Source: Paenarthrobacter nicotinovorans
GTDB lineage: Bacteria; Actinomycetota; Actinomycetes; Actinomycetales; Micrococcaceae
Direction of reading: 5' to 3'
Assembly: GCF_021919345.1 (NCBI RefSeq)
Contig: NZ_CP089293.1
Location: 2,480,001-2,544,000 of the forward strand
Length of the DNA: 64,000 bases
Shown: positions 1 through 9,247 of the stretch, piece after piece
Numbering within the stretch: the first letter of the stretch is position 1
Layout: the number at the start of each line of letters is the position of its first letter
The notes under the pieces: model-generated
The model's input: only the letters and a program-made list of their open reading frames with translations
Databases searched by the model: none
What the model was told of the DNA's origin: nothing
Position numbers and translations under genes: made by a program

Positions 1-320
1 GCGTGGTCTCGGGCGATGACGCCGCCAGGCGATCGTTGATCAAGAACATCTACAGGCCGCTCCTGGCCGCCTCAAACGGCCTCGTGGAGACCTTGGGAAC
101 CTACCTTGAACTGGGTCATTCACTGGAGGCTACGGCCCGGGAACTGTTCGTCCATGCCAATACGGTGCGCTACCGTTTGAAGCGTGTCTGCGACGTGACA
201 GGCTGGGATCCCCTCCTTCCGCGGGAGGCGTTTGTTCTGCAAACCGCCCTGGTGGTTGGCCGCCTTTCGGCTCCGCCGAAAGCCGTTCCGGAACGTCATG
301 CGTCACGTTCGCAGAGCTGA
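1..320 (+). CDS. fasR: PucR/CdaR-type transcriptional regulator, 3' end (FasR-like)
   Basis: Only the C-terminal ~105 residues are in the window; the gene begins upstream. They contain a PucR-type C-terminal helix-turn-helix, with the run ARELFVHANTVRYRLKRV at the recognition-helix region. In Streptomyces the regulator directly upstream of fabDHPF (FasR) has this architecture and activates the fatty acid synthase operon. Here the gene also lies 88 bp before fabD on the same strand, so the same role is inferred. The ligand-sensing N-terminus cannot be seen. Confidence 0.8.
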   Translation, partial: VVSGDDAARRSLIKNIYRPLLAASNGLVETLGTYLELGHSLEATARELFVHANTVRYRLKRVCDVTGWDPLLPREAFVLQTALVVGRLSAPPKAVPERHASRSQS

Positions 321-323
321 ACC

Positions 324-374
324 GTTGTAGACTTCCTACAAACTGACCCAGTGAGCTTGGTGTACCAAAACACC
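324..374 (+). promoter_or_regulatory. Palindromes in the fabD upstream region (candidate FasR operator)
   Basis: The gap between the PucR-type regulator and fabD holds TTGTAG (325-330), five bases, then CTACAA (336-341), a perfect 6-bp inverted repeat. A second shorter one, GGTGT/ACACC, lies at 359-363 and 370-374. The position suits an operator for the neighbouring regulator. This rests only on symmetry and position. Confidence 0.35.
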
Positions 375-408
375 AGTGGATCACGTGGCAATTTGGAAAG
401 CTGGATAC

Positions 409-1338
409 GTGCTTGCAATCGTCTGCCCTGGACAGGGCTCCCAGACCCCCGGATTTTTGGCCCCTTGGCTGGAACTCCCCTCCGTCGAAGGCCAACTGGC
501 CGCCCTGAGCGAGATCGCAGGCATTGACCTCAAGGCCCACGGCACCACCTCGGACGAAGAGACCATCAAGGACACTGCGGTTGCGCAGCCCCTGATTGTT
601 GCTGCCGGCCTTGTGGCCGCGAAGTCCCTGTTCGACGTTGAGCTGAGCACCCTTCCCGTTATCCTCGCCGGCCACTCCGTCGGCGAGATCACCGCCTCCG
701 CCCTTGCCGGCGTCCTCACCGAGTCCGAGGCCATGACCTTCGTACGCGAGCGTGCAAACAGCATGGCAGCAGCGGCTGCCGTCACGCCCACCGGAATGAG
801 CGCCGTGGTTGGCGGCGACCCAGCTGAGGTCCTGGCAGCCATCGAAGCTGCCGGCGCAACGCCGGCCAACGTCAACGGTGCCGGCCAGACCGTCGCCGCG
901 GGTACCTTCGAACAGCTCAAGGCCCTTGCAGAGAACCCGCCGGCAAAGGCACGTGTCATTCCGCTCAAGGTTGCGGGCGCATTCCACACCTCCCATATGG
1001 CCCCTGCAGTCAGTGCACTGGAAGCGCTTAAGCCGTCACTGTCGCCCCAAAAACCGACAGTCCCGCTGTTGTCCAACTACGACGGCAAGGAAGTCACCGA
1101 CGGCCCTGCCGCCGTCGACAGCTTGATCGCCCAGGTTTCCCGGCCCGTCCGTTGGGACCTGTGCATGGAGACATTGGTGGCGCGCGGCGTCACCGGCGTC
1201 ATCGAACTTGCTCCCGCCGGAACCCTTGCGGGTCTGGCAAAACGCGGCATGCCCGGCGTGAAGACTGTTGCAGTCAAAACCCCGGATGACCTGTCTGCGG
1301 CACTCGCACTCTTTGCTGAACTGGAGGGACAGGCATGA
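409..1338 (+). CDS. fabD: Malonyl-CoA:ACP S-malonyltransferase
   Basis: Transfers malonyl groups from CoA to acyl carrier protein, feeding type II fatty acid synthesis in the cytoplasm. The N-terminus reads LAIVCPGQGSQ, the nucleophile elbow GHSVGE has Ser90, and His193 in AFHTSHM is the likely catalytic base. A frame start at 376 exists, but the GTG at 409 puts the protein start exactly where the family begins and follows a GGAAAG/GGA purine stretch. About 309 residues is normal. The stop overlaps the fabH ATG (ATGA), implying translational coupling. Confidence 0.95.
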   Translation: MLAIVCPGQGSQTPGFLAPWLELPSVEGQLAALSEIAGIDLKAHGTTSDEETIKDTAVAQPLIVAAGLVAAKSLFDVELSTLPVILAGHSVGEITASALAGVLTESEAMTFVRERANSMAAAAAVTPTGMSAVVGGDPAEVLAAIEAAGATPANVNGAGQTVAAGTFEQLKALAENPPAKARVIPLKVAGAFHTSHMAPAVSALEALKPSLSPQKPTVPLLSNYDGKEVTDGPAAVDSLIAQVSRPVRWDLCMETLVARGVTGVIELAPAGTLAGLAKRGMPGVKTVAVKTPDDLSAALALFAELEGQA

Positions 1339-2396
1339 GCACGCCGGTACTGAAGAAAGCCACCGTCAACGAGAATGCGCGTATTCTCGGCATCGGGGCC
1401 TACCGCCCGGACGTCATCGTCACCAATGAGGACGTCTGCCAGTGGATCGATTCCTCGGATGAATGGATCCGCCAGCGGACCGGCATCATCACCCGCCACC
1501 GCGCAGCCGCCGATGTGAGCGTCATCGACATGGCCGAAGGCGCGGCGAGGGAGGCCATCCAACAGGCCGGCATCGAACCGTCCCAGCTGGGTGCCGTGAT
1601 CGTCTCCACCGTCACGCACCCCTACGCGACGCCATCCGCCGCCGCTGCACTCACAGAACGCCTCGGCGCGACGCCGGCACCGGCCTTTGACATCTCCGCC
1701 GCTTGCGCAGGGTACTGCTACGGCGTGGCCCAGGCTGATGCGCTGGTCCGCTCCGGCGCAGCCGAGTACGTCCTGGTAGTCGGTGCTGAGAAGCTCTCGG
1801 ACGTCATCGACAACCACGAGCGCACCATCTCCTTCCTCTTGGGCGATGGAGCAGGCGCAGTCGTAGTGGGTCCGTCTGACACGCCGGGCATCGGCCCGTC
1901 CGTGTGGGGCTCCGACGGCAGCAAGTGGGATGCAATCGGCATGACCCACTCGCTGGAAGACGTCAAGAAGCTTGGCGAATCCGCCAGGCATTCCGACGAA
2001 ATTGACGACCCCGCCATCCTTTCCGCAACACAGGATGTTTGGCCGACCCTGCGCCAGGACGGCCAGACCGTCTTCCGTTGGGCGGTCTGGGAGATGGCCA
2101 AGGTGGCCCAGCAGGCGTTGGATGCTGCCGGTATCGAAGCCAGTGACCTCGCTGCGTTCGTTCCCCACCAGGCGAACATGCGCATCATCGACGAGATGGT
2201 GAAGAAGCTGAAGCTTCCCGAGTCTGTTGTGATCGGCCGCGATATTGCGCAGGCCGGAAACACGTCTGCGGCCTCCATCCCTCTCGCAACCCATCGCTTG
2301 CTCCAGGAGAACCCTGGCCTGAGCGGCGGCCTTGCCCTGCAGATCGGCTTCGGCGCGGGCTTGGTCTTCGGCGCCCAGGTTGTCGTCCTGCCATAG
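1335..2396 (+). CDS. fabH: 3-oxoacyl-ACP synthase III
   Basis: Condenses an acyl-CoA primer with malonyl-ACP to start fatty acid chains. The Cys-His-Asn catalytic triad is visible: Cys124 in SAACAGYCYG, His278 in VPHQANMRI and Asn309 in AQAGNTSAAS. At 353 residues it is slightly longer than E. coli FabH, with a short N-terminal extension. Actinobacterial FabH often prefers branched primers; that specificity cannot be read here. It is the second gene of the fabD-fabH-acpP-fabF operon and starts within the fabD stop. Confidence 0.95.
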   Translation: MSTPVLKKATVNENARILGIGAYRPDVIVTNEDVCQWIDSSDEWIRQRTGIITRHRAAADVSVIDMAEGAAREAIQQAGIEPSQLGAVIVSTVTHPYATPSAAAALTERLGATPAPAFDISAACAGYCYGVAQADALVRSGAAEYVLVVGAEKLSDVIDNHERTISFLLGDGAGAVVVGPSDTPGIGPSVWGSDGSKWDAIGMTHSLEDVKKLGESARHSDEIDDPAILSATQDVWPTLRQDGQTVFRWAVWEMAKVAQQALDAAGIEASDLAAFVPHQANMRIIDEMVKKLKLPESVVIGRDIAQAGNTSAASIPLATHRLLQENPGLSGGLALQIGFGAGLVFGAQVVVLP

Positions 2397-2512
2397 ACCT
2401 GGACCGGCCCCGGTGGCCTCCAGCCAACTGAATATGACTTGAAAACCCAAACCGTAACCGCGGTTTGCCCCCTTTCCGGCAGCAGCCGGTACAACAAGAA
2501 AAGGAGCCAACA

Positions 2513-2758
2513 ATGGCTAGCAACGAAGAGATCCTGGCCGGCCTGGCTGAAATCGTCAACGAAGAGACGGGCCTCGCCACCGAAGCCGTAGAGCTCGACA
2601 AGTCCTTCACCGAGGACCTGGACATCGACTCCATCTCGATGATGACCATCGTTGTCAACGCTGAAGAGAAGTTCGGCGTCCGCATCCCCGACGAAGAGGT
2701 CAAGAACCTCAAGACCGTCGGCGACGCCGTCAGCTTCATCGCCAACGCACAGGCCTAG
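2513..2758 (+). CDS. acpP: Acyl carrier protein
   Basis: Small acidic carrier of the growing acyl chain, 81 residues. The phosphopantetheine attachment serine is Ser40 in DLDIDSISMM; the usual DSL is DSI here. The ATG at 2513 is chosen over an in-frame start at 2465 because it follows a strong AGGAG seven bases upstream and gives the standard ACP N-terminus. It sits 116 bp after fabH and before fabF, matching the Streptomyces fab operon order. Confidence 0.95.
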   Translation: MASNEEILAGLAEIVNEETGLATEAVELDKSFTEDLDIDSISMMTIVVNAEEKFGVRIPDEEVKNLKTVGDAVSFIANAQA

Positions 2759-2891
2759 TCCTGACACCAGCTGTGCCGGGCCAGGGCGCTAGTCCCTGCG
2801 CCCGGCACAGCCGCAATAACGCCCAAAGATTTTCCTGCCTACCCCTGTGAACCCTGCAGGCGGGATGGCTGATCCGACAGAGAGTGATCGC

Positions 2892-4127
2892 ATGGCACGC
2901 AAAGTAGTCATAACCGGTCTGGGGGCCACCACTCCCATCGGCGGCGACGTACCCACAATGTGGCAGAACGCGCTGAAAGGCGTCTCCGGCGCCCACACGC
3001 TCGACGACGAGTGGGTGGCCAAGTACGACCTCCCCGTCCACTTTGCTGCCCGGTGCTCCACCCCGGCACTGGAGGTACTGAGCCGCGTTGAGGCCAAGCG
3101 CATGGACCCGTCCACGCAATTTGGCGTCATCGCCGCCCGCGAGGCCTGGGCCGACTCCGGGATTGAGGACATCGACCACGACCGGCTGGCTGTGGCCTTC
3201 GCCACCGGCATTGGCGGCGTCTGGACCCTCCTGGATGCGTGGGACACCCTCAGGGACAAAGGCCCCCGCAGGGTCCTGCCCATGACGGTTCCCATGCTCA
3301 TGCCCAATGGCGTTGCTGCCGCGGTCAGCCTCGACCTCGGCGCACGTGCCGGAGCGCATACGCCGGTTTCTGCCTGTGCGTCCGGCACCGAAGCACTTCA
3401 CCTGGGACTGGACCTTATCCGGTCCGGCAAGGCTGACGTTGTGGTGTGTGGTGGCGCGGAAGCAGCAATCCACCCGATGCCCCTGGCAGCGTTCTCCTCG
3501 ATGCAGGCCCTCTCCCGCCGCAACGATGAGCCGGAACGCGCATCCCGCCCGTACGACATCGACCGCGACGGCTTTGTCATGGGTGAAGGCGCCGGTGCCC
3601 TTGTCCTTGAAGCCGAGGAGCACGCGATCGCCCGTGGTGCGCGCATCTACGCCGAGCTTGCCGGCACATCGGTGACCGCGGATGCCTACCACATCACAGC
3701 ACCGGACCCCGAAGGCCTGGGTGCCACCAGGGCGCTGAAGGCTGCCATGTTCGACGGCCGGATCCAGGCTGAGGACGTGGTGCACGTCAACGCACACGCT
3801 ACGTCCACCCCCGTTGGTGACAAGCCCGAGTACACGGCCCTCCGTGCCGCCCTGGGGACCCACGTGGACAACGTAGCGGTCTCCGCCACCAAGTCCCAGA
3901 TGGGACACCTCCTGGGTGCTTCAGGCGCCGTTGAAGCCGTTCTGACGGTCCTGGCCGTCTACGAGCGCAAGGCACCGGTCACCATCAACCTCGAGAACCA
4001 GGATCCGGAGATCCCGCTCGACGTCGTAACTTCCGTCAGGGACCTGCCCGCCGGCGATATCGTCGCGCTGAGCAACTCCTTCGGTTTCGGCGGACACAAC
4101 GCAGTCATCGCGGTACGCAACGTCTAA
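2892..4127 (+). CDS. fabF: 3-oxoacyl-ACP synthase II
   Basis: Elongating ketosynthase of type II fatty acid synthesis, 411 residues. The thiolase-fold active site is complete: Cys162 in VSACASGTEAL, His302 in VNAHATSTP and His339 in KSQMGHLLGASG. The ATG at 2892 gives the family N-terminus (ARKVVITGLG); the longer frame from 2847 adds residues that do not fit. Last gene of the fab operon, followed by a strong hairpin. Confidence 0.95.
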   Translation: MARKVVITGLGATTPIGGDVPTMWQNALKGVSGAHTLDDEWVAKYDLPVHFAARCSTPALEVLSRVEAKRMDPSTQFGVIAAREAWADSGIEDIDHDRLAVAFATGIGGVWTLLDAWDTLRDKGPRRVLPMTVPMLMPNGVAAAVSLDLGARAGAHTPVSACASGTEALHLGLDLIRSGKADVVVCGGAEAAIHPMPLAAFSSMQALSRRNDEPERASRPYDIDRDGFVMGEGAGALVLEAEEHAIARGARIYAELAGTSVTADAYHITAPDPEGLGATRALKAAMFDGRIQAEDVVHVNAHATSTPVGDKPEYTALRAALGTHVDNVAVSATKSQMGHLLGASGAVEAVLTVLAVYERKAPVTINLENQDPEIPLDVVTSVRDLPAGDIVALSNSFGFGGHNAVIAVRNV

Positions 4128-4159
4128 GCAGGATCTGCAGCTGCCGCAACGTGCGACAT

Positions 4160-4193
4160 GAAGAGGGCCCCACCAGTCGGTGGGGCCCTCTTC
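4160..4193. terminator. Hairpin terminator between fabF and DUF3145
   Basis: A perfect 15-bp stem (4160-4174 with 4179-4193) closes a 4-base AGTC loop. It lies between convergent genes and so could stop both. No clear T-run follows on the plus strand. Read on the minus strand it is followed by CATGTCGC, also not T-rich. Confidence 0.75.
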
Positions 4194-4224
4194 ATTGCTA
4201 TGGGGTATTTGTCGTGGGTCGCTG

Positions 4225-4728
4225 TCAGCCGACCTGGTGCAGCCAGCGCACCGGAGCACCTTCTGCGGCGTGGCGGAACGGCTCGAGTTCTTCGTCCCAC
4301 GCCTCGCCAAGGGCCAATGACAGCTCGTGGTAGACCGCTGAGGGATCCCCGGCGCCGGACTCATAGGCATAGCGGATGCGGTCCTCGGTCACCATGATGT
4401 TTCCGTGCACGTCCGTGACGGCGTGGAAAATACCGAGTTCAGGGGTATGGGACCAACGGGCGCCATCCACCCCCTGGCTTGGTTCTTCGGTAACTTCGTA
4501 GCGCAAGTGGGCCCAGCCCCTCAAGGCCGACGCCAACTGGGCACCGGTTCCAGGGGCGCCCGTCCACGAAAGCTCGGCCCTGAACATTCCGGGCGCGGCG
4601 GGTTGAGGGGTCCACTCAAGATCGGTCCGCTTATCCACGACCGATCCAATGGCCCACTCGACGTGCGGGCAAAGCGCCGTAGGGGCCGAGTGCACGAACA
4701 GGACACCGCGGGTTATTGCAACAGACAT
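4225..4728 (-). CDS. DUF3145 family protein
   Basis: Conserved actinobacterial protein of unknown function, about 167 residues, recognised from overall sequence (TRGVLFVHSAPTALCPHVEW near the start). No catalytic motif or membrane segment is visible. The ATG at 4728 is preferred to the one at 4740 because a GGAGGA site lies directly upstream of it, inside the longer frame. It is convergent with fabF across the shared hairpin. In other actinobacteria DUF3145 also lies near the fab cluster, but no role is established. Confidence 0.8.
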   Translation of the reverse strand: MSVAITRGVLFVHSAPTALCPHVEWAIGSVVDKRTDLEWTPQPAAPGMFRAELSWTGAPGTGAQLASALRGWAHLRYEVTEEPSQGVDGARWSHTPELGIFHAVTDVHGNIMVTEDRIRYAYESGAGDPSAVYHELSLALGEAWDEELEPFRHAAEGAPVRWLHQVG

Positions 4729-4966
4729 TCCATCCTCCATAGCTGTAGGTACGTCTTCCCCAACGACCTCTGCCTGGATGGTCTGCCTGTGCTGCCGGAT
4801 GTCATGAATCTCATGATGGCCCTGACAGGCTATTCAGTTGTGTAGTCCTTTTGACGATCTTGGCACAGAAGTAACCCTCAAGCGTGCATTGAAGGTTTCC
4901 CCATGGTGCTTTCATTTTGCCGTACGCTGCCGGTTTCCGCCAGTGCGGGGGTTGTAAGGGTCATGA

Positions 4967-5893
4967 TCAAGCCCGTGGGTGCGCCTGTTGATAGCTATTG
5001 CGGAGCCGGTCAACGGAAACGTGGGTGTAGATCTGGGTAGTGGCGAGGCTGCTGTGACCGAGGATCTCCTGGACTGCGCGAAGGTCTGCCCCGCCGTCCA
5101 GCAGATGCGTAGCCGCACTGTGCCTTAGCGCATGTGGTCCGGTGGCTGAGGTATCGCCCAAGGCATTCAGCAGATCGCTCACCACGGCGCGGATCTGTCG
5201 CGGATCCACGCGGTTGCCCCTGACACCCAGAAACAAGGCGGGGCCGCTGCCTGCGGTCACGACGGCCGGGCGGCCACGCCTGAGCCAGTCGTCCACAGCC
5301 ACGGCAGCCGGGACCCCGAACGGCACCGTGCGTTCTTTGTTTCCCTTGCCCAGCACGCGCAGGGTCCTTCGGTCCGGATCCAGGTCATCGATGTCCAGTC
5401 CGGCAAGCTCGCCGACCCGGACTCCTGTGGCATAGAGAAGCTCAACCATTGCCCGGTTGCGGATGGCCATCGGGCCGCCATCCTCCGCAGCGATGTTCAG
5501 GTCCTCCACCATGCGGGTGACCTGCTGTTGCTGAAGGACCCCGGGAAGTGACTTGCTGCGTTTGGGCGCTTGCAGACGTATTGCCGGGTCTGTTGGGATC
5601 AGTTCTTCCCGGAGTGCCCAGCCGGTGAAAGCCCGGGCAGTTGCTGCGCGTCTGGCCAAGGTGGCCCGGGACATCCCCGCTTCGCTCTGCGCGCCGAGCC
5701 AACGCCGAAGCGATCCGAGCTCCAATTGCGGGAGTTCTTCAACCCCCTCCCGCACAGCAAAACCCAGCAGGCTCTCGACGTCCGCGATATAGGCACGAAC
5801 GGTATGGGTGGACCGCGCCCGTTCCCCCTCCAAGTAGCGCCGGAAGCCCTCGACGGCGCCGGCCAGCGCTGTAGGTAGTGATTGTCCGTCCAT
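4967..5893 (-). CDS. xerC: Tyrosine recombinase XerC
   Basis: Site-specific recombinase that resolves chromosome dimers at dif, with XerD and FtsK. The 308 residues carry an N-terminal SAM-like domain (about 10-100) and the catalytic set Arg159, Lys183, His254, Arg257, His280 and Tyr289 (TTQIYTHVS). All expected residues are present. It lies 62 bp downstream of dprA, the usual actinobacterial xerC position, which argues for XerC rather than a phage integrase. Confidence 0.9.
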   Translation of the reverse strand: MDGQSLPTALAGAVEGFRRYLEGERARSTHTVRAYIADVESLLGFAVREGVEELPQLELGSLRRWLGAQSEAGMSRATLARRAATARAFTGWALREELIPTDPAIRLQAPKRSKSLPGVLQQQQVTRMVEDLNIAAEDGGPMAIRNRAMVELLYATGVRVGELAGLDIDDLDPDRRTLRVLGKGNKERTVPFGVPAAVAVDDWLRRGRPAVVTAGSGPALFLGVRGNRVDPRQIRAVVSDLLNALGDTSATGPHALRHSAATHLLDGGADLRAVQEILGHSSLATTQIYTHVSVDRLRNSYQQAHPRA

Positions 5894-5955
5894 CTTTCCA
5901 ACTGTGCCAGCAGTCGTCCCCCAGCGCCCGCACCAACATGCTTTTCGCGGGAGGG

Positions 5956-7233
5956 TCAGGCATTCTTTCCACGCTTCCAGGCGCCCCGGTCCGAGACTGC
6001 CAGTCCCAGCAGCCCCAGCCGGCCGAGTCCAGCGCGAACGGACTCCGGACTCAAACCTGCCACCACCGTGAGCTTCTCCACCGAGCTGGTGGATCGAAGG
6101 GGCAATGCGTCCAGGAGAATCAAATCCTCCAGGGACAATCCATCGTGCACCGCGGCGCTGGATTCCTGGTTTGCGCCGCGTTCTTGGTATTGCTGGTTCC
6201 CCTCGTCCTGGGCGCCGGATGCACCGATGGCCCCCGCAAGCTCAGCGACCTCACCGACATCCGTGACGCAAACGGCTCCCCCGTCCCTGAGCAGGCGGTG
6301 GCAACCGGCGGAATTGGCGCTGTGAACGGATCCTGGAACCGCAGCCACGACCCGGCCTATCGACTCGGCGTGATGGGCGGTATTCAGGGCGCCGGAGCGC
6401 CAACGCGCCTCCACCACAACAGTGACCGAGGACAAGGCTGCAATGAGGCGGTTTCTTTGCAGGAATCTGTAACGCGTGGGCGCGGACCCCGGAGGAACTT
6501 CGGAGATCACCGCTCCCTGCGCGGCCACCGCCCGAAGGAGATCCTCGTTGCCGGAGGGATAAAAGCGGTCTACTCCCCCTGCCATCACGGCGATGGTAGG
6601 AAGCCCGGCTACGCCTCCATTGAGTGCTCCGCGGTGCGCGTGCGCGTCGATGCCGTAGGCGCCGCCTGAGACCACACTGAAGCCCCGCTGGGCAAGCCCG
6701 AAGGCGAAGTCGCCCGTGACGGACGCGCCGTAGCTTGTACTGTCCCTTGAACCCACAAGCGCAATGGCCCGACCTGCCGACGGCAACGCCTGTTCGTGCC
6801 CCCTCCACCACAGGCACAGCGGTTCCTGAAGGCCCAGATCCGAAAGTTGTGCCGGCCACAAATCATCTCCGGGAACAATCAACCGGCCACCCAACCGCCG
6901 CATGGTCTCCAGGTCCCGGTCAGGGGCCAGGTCAGCAACACGCGGAGCCCAGCGCCTGAGGCTATCCTGCATACCTGCCCATGTTGCGGGTCCGCCCCCG
7001 TCGCGGAGGACCGCAGAAATCTCCTGCTCCATACCAGGACCGGTCCCGAGCTCCCCCGTGGCAACCCCCAACGCATCCACAGCGCCGACCACCTGCACCA
7101 GGGCCAATCCCACTGAGTCCTGCGGCTCCATCAGCCGGGCCAACGCGGCCCGGGCTACCCGTTCTTTGTCGTGCACGCTCATTCCTGCCACTCCTGCCGT
7201 TTTCCGTTCATTGCGTTCGTGTCGTTCGCTCAT
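5956..7233 (-). CDS. dprA: DNA processing protein DprA
   Basis: Single-strand DNA binding protein that loads RecA during natural transformation, 425 residues. The Rossmann-like core shows VGSRDSTSYGASVTGDFA, then SGGAYGIDAHAHRGAL and SEVPPGSAPTRYRFLQRNR. A C-terminal winged-helix-like segment (about residues 370-415) follows. Its ATG overlaps the comM TGA (ATGA), so the two are probably translated together. A start at residue 18 (ATG at 7182) is possible. Confidence 0.9.
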   Translation of the reverse strand: MSERHERNERKTAGVAGMSVHDKERVARAALARLMEPQDSVGLALVQVVGAVDALGVATGELGTGPGMEQEISAVLRDGGGPATWAGMQDSLRRWAPRVADLAPDRDLETMRRLGGRLIVPGDDLWPAQLSDLGLQEPLCLWWRGHEQALPSAGRAIALVGSRDSTSYGASVTGDFAFGLAQRGFSVVSGGAYGIDAHAHRGALNGGVAGLPTIAVMAGGVDRFYPSGNEDLLRAVAAQGAVISEVPPGSAPTRYRFLQRNRLIAALSSVTVVVEARWRSGALNTAHHAESIGRVVAAVPGSVHSANSAGCHRLLRDGGAVCVTDVGEVAELAGAIGASGAQDEGNQQYQERGANQESSAAVHDGLSLEDLILLDALPLRSTSSVEKLTVVAGLSPESVRAGLGRLGLLGLAVSDRGAWKRGKNA

Positions 7234-8771
7234 GTCGCCGCCGCGGCCTGCCTCAGGCCGAGCGCTTGCCCAATATGGTCAGCATCCGGTCGCTCGCTGC
7301 GGTCCAAGTCAGCGAGTGTCCACGCGAGGCGAAGGACGCGATCGTAGCCGCGAGCGGTCAGCACTCCCCGCTCGAGTGCGGTGTCCAGGATCCTCGTGGT
7401 TCCCGGAGGCAACCGCAGCTGTCCTCGCAGGATTCTTCCCGGAACTTGGGAGTTGGTTTCGAGCCCGGTGTTCTTCAGGCGCATCAACTGCCGCTCCCTG
7501 GCCGCCAGCACCCGTTCCGCTACGGTTCGTGTGTCCTCCTCCTGCCCGGCATGGCCGAAATCCGCCAAGGACACCCGTTCCACGTTCAGTTGAATGTCAA
7601 CGCGGTCCAGCAACGGGCCGGACATTCTGCCGATGTAGCGACGCCGCATCATCGCCGTGCACGTGCAGTCCAGGCCTTTGCCGGTTGCTTTGCCACAGGG
7701 GCAGGGATTCGCCGCCAGAATGAGCTGGAAGCGCGCGGGGTACGCCGCTGTGCCAGCCGACCGGTGGATGACAAGCTCACCGCTCTCAAGGGGCTGGCGA
7801 AGGGCATCCAGGACCCGTCGCTCGTACTCGGGAGCCTCGTCCAGGAACAGCACTCCCCGATGCGCCCGCGATGCCGCGCCCGGCCGGGGAAGTCCCGAGC
7901 CGCCGCCGATGATCGCCGCAGCAGTGGCGCTGTGGTGGGGATTCTCAAAAGGCGGCCTGTGAATGAGCCGCACGGCGGATGCCTGGACGGCTGCCAAGGA
8001 ATGGATGGCCGTCACTTCCATTGCTGCTGTCTCTGCCAAATCCGGAAGTAAACCAGGCAACCTCTCGGCCAACATGGTCTTTCCGGCTCCCGGCGGCCCC
8101 GTCAGCAGCATATGGTGTCCGCCGGCAGCAGCGACTTCCAACGCTTGCCGGGCTTCTTCCTGCCCCGAAACGTCGCAAAGGTCCGGCGCCACCGGCACTT
8201 CAACGGCGTCAATCTCCGGGACATCCTCGTCCATGGGATCGTAGTCCAGGGCGAGGTCCTTCGGGTCTGCGCCAAAATCATAGGCGAGCCGTGCCAGCGT
8301 CTTATAGCCTCGGACGTTCGCGCCGGGCACCAAGGCAGCCTCGGCAACATTCGCCTCCGCCACCACGATGTCCGGATACCCGGCTTGCACGGCAGCCATG
8401 ACGGCGGGCAGCATTCCCCGGACCGGCCTCAGCCTGCCGTCCAGGCCAAGCTCGGCGATAAAGACTGTTCCATCGATGGAACGGATGTCCTCGGCAGCAC
8501 GAAGCACTGCCATTGTGATGGCGAGGTCGAAGCCCGATCCCCGTTTAGGCAGTGACGCTGGGATCAGGTTGGCCGTGATCTTCCGGCGGCTCAAAGGTAT
8601 TCCGGAGTTCTGCGCGGCTGATCGGATACGTTCCTTGGCCTCGTTCAAGGCGGCGTCAGGGAGCCCCAGGATCACAAAGTTCGGAAGCGTCTGCCCAATG
8701 TCGGCCTCCACTTCCACGATGTAACCGTTCAGGCCCACAAGGGCAACACAGTAGCTGCGGCCCACCCCCAC
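7230..8771 (-). CDS. comM: YifB/ComM family magnesium chelatase-like AAA ATPase
   Basis: 513-residue AAA+ protein with the ComM order: N-terminal Lon-protease-like fold domain (about 1-190), an ATPase core with Walker A GPPGAGKTMLAERL, and a C-terminal Mg-chelatase domain. ComM is a branch-migration helicase that extends heteroduplex during natural transformation in Vibrio and Haemophilus; that role here is by family. It starts with GTG directly after the yraN stop and overlaps dprA by four bases, giving a tight yraN-comM-dprA unit. Confidence 0.88.
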   Translation of the reverse strand: MGVGRSYCVALVGLNGYIVEVEADIGQTLPNFVILGLPDAALNEAKERIRSAAQNSGIPLSRRKITANLIPASLPKRGSGFDLAITMAVLRAAEDIRSIDGTVFIAELGLDGRLRPVRGMLPAVMAAVQAGYPDIVVAEANVAEAALVPGANVRGYKTLARLAYDFGADPKDLALDYDPMDEDVPEIDAVEVPVAPDLCDVSGQEEARQALEVAAAGGHHMLLTGPPGAGKTMLAERLPGLLPDLAETAAMEVTAIHSLAAVQASAVRLIHRPPFENPHHSATAAAIIGGGSGLPRPGAASRAHRGVLFLDEAPEYERRVLDALRQPLESGELVIHRSAGTAAYPARFQLILAANPCPCGKATGKGLDCTCTAMMRRRYIGRMSGPLLDRVDIQLNVERVSLADFGHAGQEEDTRTVAERVLAARERQLMRLKNTGLETNSQVPGRILRGQLRLPPGTTRILDTALERGVLTARGYDRVLRLAWTLADLDRSERPDADHIGQALGLRQAAAAT

Positions 8772-9128
8772 CTAGCCGACACCCCGCAGGTGCTCAAGCA
8801 CAGGATCACCGACGCCGCCGTCCACCACCGAGACGACATCGACACGCTGACGCGACGCTTTGAACTCGTGGGTCCGGCACCAACAGGAAAGGAGCCGGTG
8901 TAAACGGGCGAGCTTTGCCGCTCCAACAGCCTCGAAGGGGTGCCCGTAGTCCAGGCTGCTCCGGGTTTTGACCTCGGCAACCACCAGGGTGTCACCGTCG
9001 ATCGCGACGATGTCTATCTCACCCTCCGCACACCGCCAATTGCGATCAATGATCCGCATCCCCTGATCCGTCAGGAAATCCGCAGCCAATGCCTCGCCAT
9101 TTTGGCCAAGCCGGTCTTTTGCTCTCAT
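8772..9128 (-). CDS. YraN/UPF0102 family nuclease-like protein
   Basis: Short protein with a restriction-endonuclease-like fold. The conserved GEIDIVAIDGDTLVVAEVKTRS stretch gives the E-D-ExK pattern of that superfamily. The function is unknown, though it commonly accompanies comM, dprA or rnhB. Three in-frame starts lie close together (GTG 9137, ATG 9134, ATG 9128); a GGAGG at 9137-9141 has ideal 8-base spacing only to the ATG at 9128. The stop abuts the comM GTG. Confidence 0.85.
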   Translation of the reverse strand: MRAKDRLGQNGEALAADFLTDQGMRIIDRNWRCAEGEIDIVAIDGDTLVVAEVKTRSSLDYGHPFEAVGAAKLARLHRLLSCWCRTHEFKASRQRVDVVSVVDGGVGDPVLEHLRGVG

Positions 9129-9247
9129 GACCATCACCTCCGCTGTCCAGCCTTCCGGCTGGAGGGGGTGAGCGGCAGGGGCTTAGGAGGCTATGTGCGT
9201 AAACCTGCCGGAATCAGCGCTGTGGAGGAACAGTGCAGTGAAGCGGA

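Noticed and set aside
1077..2513. 478-codon minus-strand frame over fabH
   Set aside because: Antisense shadow of fabH; no recognisable domain and no ribosome site.
4967..5893. Phage or island integrase
   Set aside because: The tyrosine recombinase has XerC length and sits next to dprA as usual; no att-like repeats, phage genes or cargo flank it.
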